Shown here in pieces: positions 7,969 through 11,381 of a stretch of 11,381 bases of DNA. The notes beneath the pieces were generated by a model. That model made no database searches, was not told where the DNA came from, and was given only the letters and a program-made list of their open reading frames with translations. Location: contig NYST01000004.1 of NCBI GenBank assembly GCA_002683155.1, forward strand, positions 1 to 11,381, given 5' to 3'. The first letter of the stretch is position 1, and each line of letters opens with the position of its first letter. This stretch comes from Methanobacteriota archaeon (lineage in GTDB: Archaea > Thermoplasmatota > Poseidoniia > Poseidoniales > Thalassarchaeaceae). Both the position numbers and the translations under genes were made by a program.

Positions 7969-8175
7969 TTACTCTTCTTCTGCGTCGCCGATCTTTCTCA
8001 CGTTGACCGCATTTGGTCCCTTGGGGCTGTCCCCAACTTCAAACTCGACTAGGTCTCCCTCGCCGATCCTTCCTTCTACTTCGGTAGTATGGACGAAGAG
8101 GTCATCACCATCTTCCCGTCCAATGAAACCAAATCCTTTCACATAGTTGAACCACTTCACAGTTCCTGTCGCCAT
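7969..8175 (-). CDS. Cold-shock domain protein (CspA family)
   Basis: A 68-residue single cold-shock domain that binds single-stranded nucleic acid, typically acting as an RNA chaperone in the cytoplasm. It opens with ATGTVKWFN, followed by RNP1 (KGFGFIG, 13-19) and RNP2 (DLFVHTT, 25-31), then GDLVEFEVGDSPKGPNAVNVR, all hallmarks of the family. The protein ends in an acidic tail, GDAEEE. Cold-shock proteins are typical of bacteria and occur in a minority of archaea, mostly mesophilic or cold-water lineages, so it supports a mesophilic marine-type host. It is last in the minus-strand series, 57 bases after the Nfo-like gene, and its end lies 34 bases from the convergent membrane protein gene. 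No T-rich terminator is seen in that gap. Confidence 0.95.
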   Translation of the reverse strand: MATGTVKWFNYVKGFGFIGREDGDDLFVHTTEVEGRIGEGDLVEFEVGDSPKGPNAVNVRKIGDAEEE

Positions 8176-8197
8176 GAACCCACGCTCCCAAAACAGG

Positions 8198-8205
8198 TTA
8201 TTGAA
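8198..8205 (-). promoter_or_regulatory. Possible weak TATA-like element for the cold-shock gene
   Basis: The minus strand reads TTCAATAA, 23-30 bases before the ATG at 8175. That is the spacing expected for an archaeal TATA box driving a leaderless transcript. The match to the consensus is poor and no BRE is obvious, so this is tentative. Confidence 0.25.
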
Positions 8206-8232
8206 CTAGACTGCTGATTGGGGTCAATGAAA

Positions 8233-9366
8233 CTAGAACACGTCGTCTTCATCCGAAGACTCGTCGAATGAAATCATCCCTGTGGTTTTGCTCCCCTTTC
8301 CCTTGCTGACAGCCTTCTTTGCAGGGACCTTCTTCGCAGGAGTCTCGGAATCCTCGATCAATTGCCCTTTCCTAGCGGCAGCAGCCTCCTCCTCTCTCTT
8401 CTTCAACTCCTCTGGATCGATTCCCTGCTGGGCAGCAAGCTTTGCTCTGCGCTCATCTCTGGCTCTTATTTCCAGGAGCCTCTGCCTTGCCTTGTCATAG
8501 TGCTGTAGCATGTACATCGCATCGTGCTCGAGTAGGGGTGAATCCGAGATTATCGTGATGTCCATCCAGTCTCCTTCTTCTGCTAGGTATTCTGCGAAGG
8601 GCTCAAATTTCAAGTCTGACTTCTTTATCTGGGTATAGTGGAGTGCGTTCCCCATCCTGTGCTCAACACCGGCAAAGTGGCAATAGAAAGTGGACCCGCC
8701 GTAGGTTTCCCTTGCTTGGTCGAATAGCTCTGCATAGTCCTCACTGGTCCTCAGTCTCCCATGGCCCCGAGCATGAATGTGGCCCATATTCAAAACGGGC
8801 ACGGTCCCTTCTACGTGATTGCAGACTTCCAGGACCTCCTCTACTGTGCCCCAAAGCTCCTGCCTCCCCGAGGTCTCAATTCCAACCAGAGATGGCTCCG
8901 ACTCATGGACCCATGGGAAAGCGGCGTAATCCTCTTCCTCACCCTCGACTCCCCAGACCTCCCTGACCCTCTCAACAATTCCCGACATTACATTCGCAAC
9001 CTGTTCGTTCGCCTCAGTTCCGGGTTCGTACTCGCCATATGGCCCGACGTGAAATGTAAGATGCCTAGCATTGATTATCTTGCCAGCCTGTAGGCTGGTC
9101 TCCATCTTCGAAAGGGTTCTGTTCCTCTCTCTTTTGTTACCTAGGAGCTCAGCATAGTAGGGTCCATGCATGTTCATCTCGAAGTCCGACTTCCATGACA
9201 AGATTCCCGCCTGCCAGTATTGATCGAAGTGCTGAGGCTGGATTGTTCGTACCGTCTGTACCTCCATCGCATCCAAACCCAAGACGGTAATGTCATCCAT
9301 TCCCTCGACAATTGTGCGGCCCTTGCAAGAGAGGGGAACTCCTGCTGGCCCTAGTTTGAGTGGCAT
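8233..9366 (-). CDS. nfo: Endonuclease IV-like TIM-barrel protein with charged C-terminal tail
   Basis: This 377-residue protein belongs to the archaeal branch of the AP endonuclease family 2 (Nfo/COG0648) TIM barrels, which cleave DNA at abasic sites using a metal cluster. It begins with GPAGVPLSCKGRTI and LGLDAMEVQTVR, the usual first strand and helix. Candidate metal ligands are H67 (MHGPYY), H106 (FHVG), E164 (GIET), H196/H198 (GHIHARG), H230 (CHFAG) and E280 (SPLLEHDA). The position I align with E. coli Asp179 is Asn193. The barrel ends near residue 295. A tail of about 80 residues follows: charged and helical (296-335), then Lys-rich (344-360), then an acidic end with terminal Phe. ATG 9366 is preferred to an upstream TTG at 9408 because it has GAGG eight bases before it and fits the family N-terminus. 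Archaeal members are mostly uncharacterised, so abasic-site activity is inferred. Confidence 0.85.
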   Translation of the reverse strand: MPLKLGPAGVPLSCKGRTIVEGMDDITVLGLDAMEVQTVRTIQPQHFDQYWQAGILSWKSDFEMNMHGPYYAELLGNKRERNRTLSKMETSLQAGKIINARHLTFHVGPYGEYEPGTEANEQVANVMSGIVERVREVWGVEGEEEDYAAFPWVHESEPSLVGIETSGRQELWGTVEEVLEVCNHVEGTVPVLNMGHIHARGHGRLRTSEDYAELFDQARETYGGSTFYCHFAGVEHRMGNALHYTQIKKSDLKFEPFAEYLAEEGDWMDITIISDSPLLEHDAMYMLQHYDKARQRLLEIRARDERRAKLAAQQGIDPEELKKREEEAAAARKGQLIEDSETPAKKVPAKKAVSKGKGSKTTGMISFDESSDEDDVF

Positions 9367-9374
9367 CCCTTTGG

Positions 9375-9378
9375 CCTC
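9375..9378 (-). promoter_or_regulatory. Ribosome binding site deciding the Nfo-like start
   Basis: The minus strand reads GAGG eight bases before ATG 9366. This supports that start over the in-frame TTG 14 codons upstream, which would add residues not seen in the family. Confidence 0.45.
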
Positions 9379-9399
9379 GCGGGTCCGGCCGAACGGGTG

Positions 9400-9414
9400 C
9401 CCCTTCAAAAGGGG
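9400..9414. repeat. Inverted repeat CCCCTT-CAA-AAGGGG between the PfkB-like and Nfo-like genes
   Basis: A perfect six-base-pair stem with a three-base loop lies in the 78-base gap, about 34 bases before the Nfo-like start. In RNA it could form a stable small hairpin. A very similar palindrome occurs inside the upstream gene at 9878-9892. Function is unknown; no T-run follows on the minus strand, so it does not look like a classical terminator. Confidence 0.5.
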
Positions 9415-9444
9415 TTTCAGTTGGTGGCTTCGCGGGAAGAAGGA

Positions 9445-10098
9445 TTAGCCAGATGCGGACTCGGCCGCAGATACGATTCCAGATGCTCCAGAGCCAGATT
9501 GAGGTAGTTCGCAGAGGAAACCCGCGAGCCATCTTTCCAAACTCACTTCTTCTTCCACCTCGATGATTTCTTGCCCTAGTGAGTGAGAGACACTAGCGAC
9601 CCTCTTCTCTGGGTCGAATGAGCATACTATGGGGACAAGGCTCCTGTTCCTAATTTCCCCTAGTAGCAGGCCTTCTTCGATGCCCTCCAATTCAGATAGA
9701 GCCTTCATCGCCGTAGGTCCGATAAAGAGAAGGTGAATCTGCCTTATTCGCTCAATAACTGAGCCCCATGACTCTTCAAGGCGTCCCGAGTCTTCGGGCA
9801 CATCTATGACCATGGCAGTCTTGCAACCCTCCAGCTCAGCGAATGTTAGGGATGAACCCCAAGCCCACTTCATAGAACCCCCTTCAAGGGGGCAGGATGA
9901 AGACAGAACTAGCCAATGCTTCGATCCCAGAATCCCTCTCCAGTCTATAAGGCCCTGATTAAATTCTCTTATCTCGCTTCGTTCGATAATGAATTGGGCA
10001 TCTGCTCCGATTTCTATTGAGCTCTTCATGACGGCCGATGCGCCATCACTCCTGTCTTGTAGGCCTAGGCCCACCATCCTCACTGGAGTTCCGGCCAT
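9445..10098 (-). CDS. Degenerate PfkB/KDG-kinase-like protein, probably non-catalytic
   Basis: The 217-residue protein is not confidently assigned. Its middle resembles the PfkB (ribokinase) family, especially 2-keto-3-deoxygluconate kinases: a segment like FNQGLIDWRGILGSKHWLVLSS parallels the usual ...IDW..L....W.H.SG region. A later stretch (IDVPEDSGRLEESWGSVIERI, then LLFIGPTAMKALSEL) matches the D-(N)-R..LW......L....D.L..N..E...L pattern. It is far shorter than typical PfkB kinases (about 300-340 residues). The N-terminal substrate-binding part is missing and the catalytic GAGD motif before the (A)GF helix is replaced by EVSLERWLAGF. The frame upstream hits a stop within pelA's 3' end with no start codon, so no longer form is encoded here. 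It starts 34 bases after pelA, with GGGAG a few bases before the ATG. It may be a repurposed or decaying paralogue. Confidence 0.7.
   Translation of the reverse strand: MAGTPVRMVGLGLQDRSDGASAVMKSSIEIGADAQFIIERSEIREFNQGLIDWRGILGSKHWLVLSSSCPLEGGSMKWAWGSSLTFAELEGCKTAMVIDVPEDSGRLEESWGSVIERIRQIHLLFIGPTAMKALSELEGIEEGLLLGEIRNRSLVPIVCSFDPEKRVASVSHSLGQEIIEVEEEVSLERWLAGFLCELPQSGSGASGIVSAAESASG
9878..9892. repeat. Palindrome CCCCCTT-C-AAGGGGG inside the PfkB-like gene
   Basis: A perfect seven-base inverted repeat around a central base, lying in the codons for CPLEGG. It shares the CCCCTT...AAGGGG arms with the repeat at 9400-9414, about 480 bases away. Confidence 0.5.
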
Positions 10099-10132
10099 GC
10101 ATCTCCCTCTGTATTCTGGTGAAGAGGGTTGC

Positions 10133-11185
10133 CTATTCCAACTTCCACCTCAGTAGGGCGATTGCACCGCCCATTCCTTCGAGTTGCTTGCCCGCATCGT
10201 GTTCTGTCGAAGCCTGAATCACATTCCCGCTCGAGGACTCGATTGCTTCCGTAATCGGCCCCCAGGCAGACGATCCTTCATCTGTCCGAAGTAGCCCAGC
10301 CTCAATAATCAGTGTCTCCACAGCCCCCTGTGATGCTGCATCCGAGATCATTTTCCCCCCATAGGCGACAGCACCATCCATTGAGACCCTCTTCAAACCC
10401 TCCTCTATTGCTCTAACCTGCTCTACTATCGCGTGCTCCCCCAGTAGGGAGTCTGCCAGACCATCTGCTAGTACCTCGTTCGCTGCGGCCCTACCGCCAA
10501 TCGAGGTCGGAGCATTGACAATCCTATTCTCAGCCCCAAGTCCCCTCAACAGTTTTTCGAAACCCTCTCTCGCCATTCCCGGTCCGCAGATGATTAACGG
10601 CATCTCATCGGGGAAGACCATTCTTGTCTCCTTGGAGACCTTATCGAAGAACTCCTTGCTAACTGTAGATGAGTCTCCTGCTCTCTTACCTCCGCCCCTC
10701 ATGTTGAACTGCGACACGTCCCTAATGCCATGAGTTGCGACTTCGAAGATCAGAACCTCGTCGTTTTCCACGACAATTAGCCCGGATCGAGCTCTTCTTC
10801 CAGACTTTATCGCATCTTTGATCAGAGAAGAGTCAGCATTCGAAAGACCCCCCTCACGAGTCAGTTCGAACTCGTCCCCAGAAGAGATGACATGAGTGTG
10901 GTGGCTTCCGATGTCAATCTTTGCCTCCTTGATGACTCCATGCACTCTGAGGTTTTCCGTGAACGGTTGGAATGCGGTCTCGGAGCACTCCAGTACGATC
11001 CACATGGGTTTCCTCTCCGCACTCTTCGCCCTCCCATCCTCCTTCGTCCCTGTGGTTGAGTCCCTCCGATGCGACAGCATCCCAACCAAGCATCCAGTGC
11101 TGCAAACCTGGGATAGGACCCACAGGTCGTCCTCACTCTCAACTCTCAGTCTCAGGCCTTCGTCCAGCCTCTTGATGCGGCGCAT
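10133..11185 (-). CDS. pelA: Pelota (Dom34) ribosome-rescue and mRNA surveillance protein
   Basis: Archaeal pelota enters the empty A site of stalled ribosomes with aEF1A and promotes subunit splitting with ABCE1. The 350-residue product has the usual three-domain order. The N-terminal Sm-like domain (about 1-130) includes SEDDLWVL at 17-24. The central domain (about 135-260) includes THGIRDVSQFNMRGGGKRAGDSS, spanning 151-173, and RIVNAPTSIGGRAAANEVL, spanning 221-239. The C-terminal L7Ae/eRF1-like domain (about 265-350) includes AVAYGG and ETLIIEAGLLR. It lacks the GGQ motif of release factors, as expected. ATG 11185 is chosen over an upstream in-frame GTG (11245) because GGAGG at 11198-11194 lies eight bases before it and archaeal pelotas begin with this M(R)...RV..EDDLW pattern. 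The segment at 41-60 is longer and more charged than I expect. It is the first gene of the minus-strand series and is divergent from aroE. Confidence 0.95.
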   Translation of the reverse strand: MRRIKRLDEGLRLRVESEDDLWVLSQVCSTGCLVGMLSHRRDSTTGTKEDGRAKSAERKPMWIVLECSETAFQPFTENLRVHGVIKEAKIDIGSHHTHVISSGDEFELTREGGLSNADSSLIKDAIKSGRRARSGLIVVENDEVLIFEVATHGIRDVSQFNMRGGGKRAGDSSTVSKEFFDKVSKETRMVFPDEMPLIICGPGMAREGFEKLLRGLGAENRIVNAPTSIGGRAAANEVLADGLADSLLGEHAIVEQVRAIEEGLKRVSMDGAVAYGGKMISDAASQGAVETLIIEAGLLRTDEGSSAWGPITEAIESSSGNVIQASTEHDAGKQLEGMGGAIALLRWKLE

Positions 11186-11193
11186 TGCTCCAT

Positions 11194-11198
11194 CCTCC
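11194..11198 (-). promoter_or_regulatory. Ribosome binding site deciding the pelA start
   Basis: The minus strand reads GGAGG eight bases before ATG 11185, an ideal spacing. It supports that ATG over the in-frame GTG 20 codons upstream. Confidence 0.65.
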
Positions 11199-11259
11199 GG
11201 CACTCTCGGTGTACTGCCGCTCTTGAAACCTTCATCGGCAATCACCAGTTGCGAGGGTC

Positions 11260-11381
11260 ATGGTTGGACCTGGGTCATGGGGCATTGCAGGAAACCCAAT
11301 TTCACACTCTCCCACACCTAGGATGTTCTCGATTGTCGGAGAATACATGGAGATGGAGGCTCACCAGATTTACGTTGAGTC
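11260..11381 (+). CDS. aroE: Shikimate dehydrogenase, N-terminal fragment (cut by window end)
   Basis: Forty codons are visible before the window ends. They read WGIAGNPISHSPTPRM at residues 7-22, the substrate-binding motif of shikimate dehydrogenase (usual form G.NPI.HS.SP..H), whose two serines hold the shikimate carboxylate. The enzyme reduces 3-dehydroshikimate to shikimate with NADPH in the aromatic amino acid pathway. The catalytic Lys and the NADP-binding Rossmann domain lie outside the window. ATG 11260 is the only in-frame start near the motif, with GAGGG just before it. It is divergent from pelA across a 74-base spacer that must hold both promoters; no clear TATA box is seen. Whether it is a single enzyme or fused to another aromatic-pathway domain cannot be judged. 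Confidence 0.85.
   Translation, partial: MVGPGSWGIAGNPISHSPTPRMFSIVGEYMEMEAHQIYVE

Noticed and set aside
1..11381. CRISPR array, insertion sequence, prophage or defence cassette
   Set aside because: No regularly spaced repeats, transposase motifs, terminal inverted repeats or defence domains were seen on either strand.

Overview
The window reads as a chromosomal segment of an archaeon, GC about 50 percent by eye. Archaeal hallmarks are a multi-OB-fold replication protein A with its RPA-associated partner, a pelota (Dom34) protein, an archaeal-type Nfo-like TIM-barrel protein, and a strong Shine-Dalgarno sequence at one start. The mix with a small cold-shock protein and several bacterial-type genes (mogA, rph, aroE) would suit a marine euryarchaeote such as the Poseidoniales/Marine Group II. 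That assignment is inference, not shown by a marker gene.

Layout, left to right. Bases 1-2392 (minus strand) hold a tight two-gene unit, rpa followed by the RPA-associated gene, which overlaps it by a few bases and runs off the left edge. After about 230 bases of divergent spacer come mogA and rph (plus strand, 2620-4034), joined by an ATGA overlap. The rph stop codon directly abuts the 3' CCA of a tRNA-Phe(GAA) gene on the minus strand. A 110-base spacer separates the tRNA from a very large polytopic membrane protein gene (4221-7934, plus), which I do not recognise.

Bases 7969-11185 form a minus-strand series read in the order pelA, a degenerate PfkB/KDG-kinase-like gene, an Nfo-like gene with an unusual charged tail, and a cold-shock gene, with gaps of 34-78 bases. 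At the right edge aroE (shikimate dehydrogenase) starts divergently from pelA and is cut by the window end.

Themes are ssDNA handling (rpa and its partner), molybdenum cofactor synthesis (mogA), RNA 3'-end processing (rph beside a tRNA) and ribosome rescue, with possible DNA repair, in the pelA series. No CRISPR array, insertion sequence, rRNA, prophage or obvious defence system is visible. No gene-free stretch exceeds 300 bases; the longest is 2393-2619. The items most worth following are the bacterial-type mogA-rph pair in an archaeal setting, the 1237-residue membrane protein, the PfkB-like protein lacking its catalytic motif, and the SSB-like acidic tip on the Nfo-like protein.
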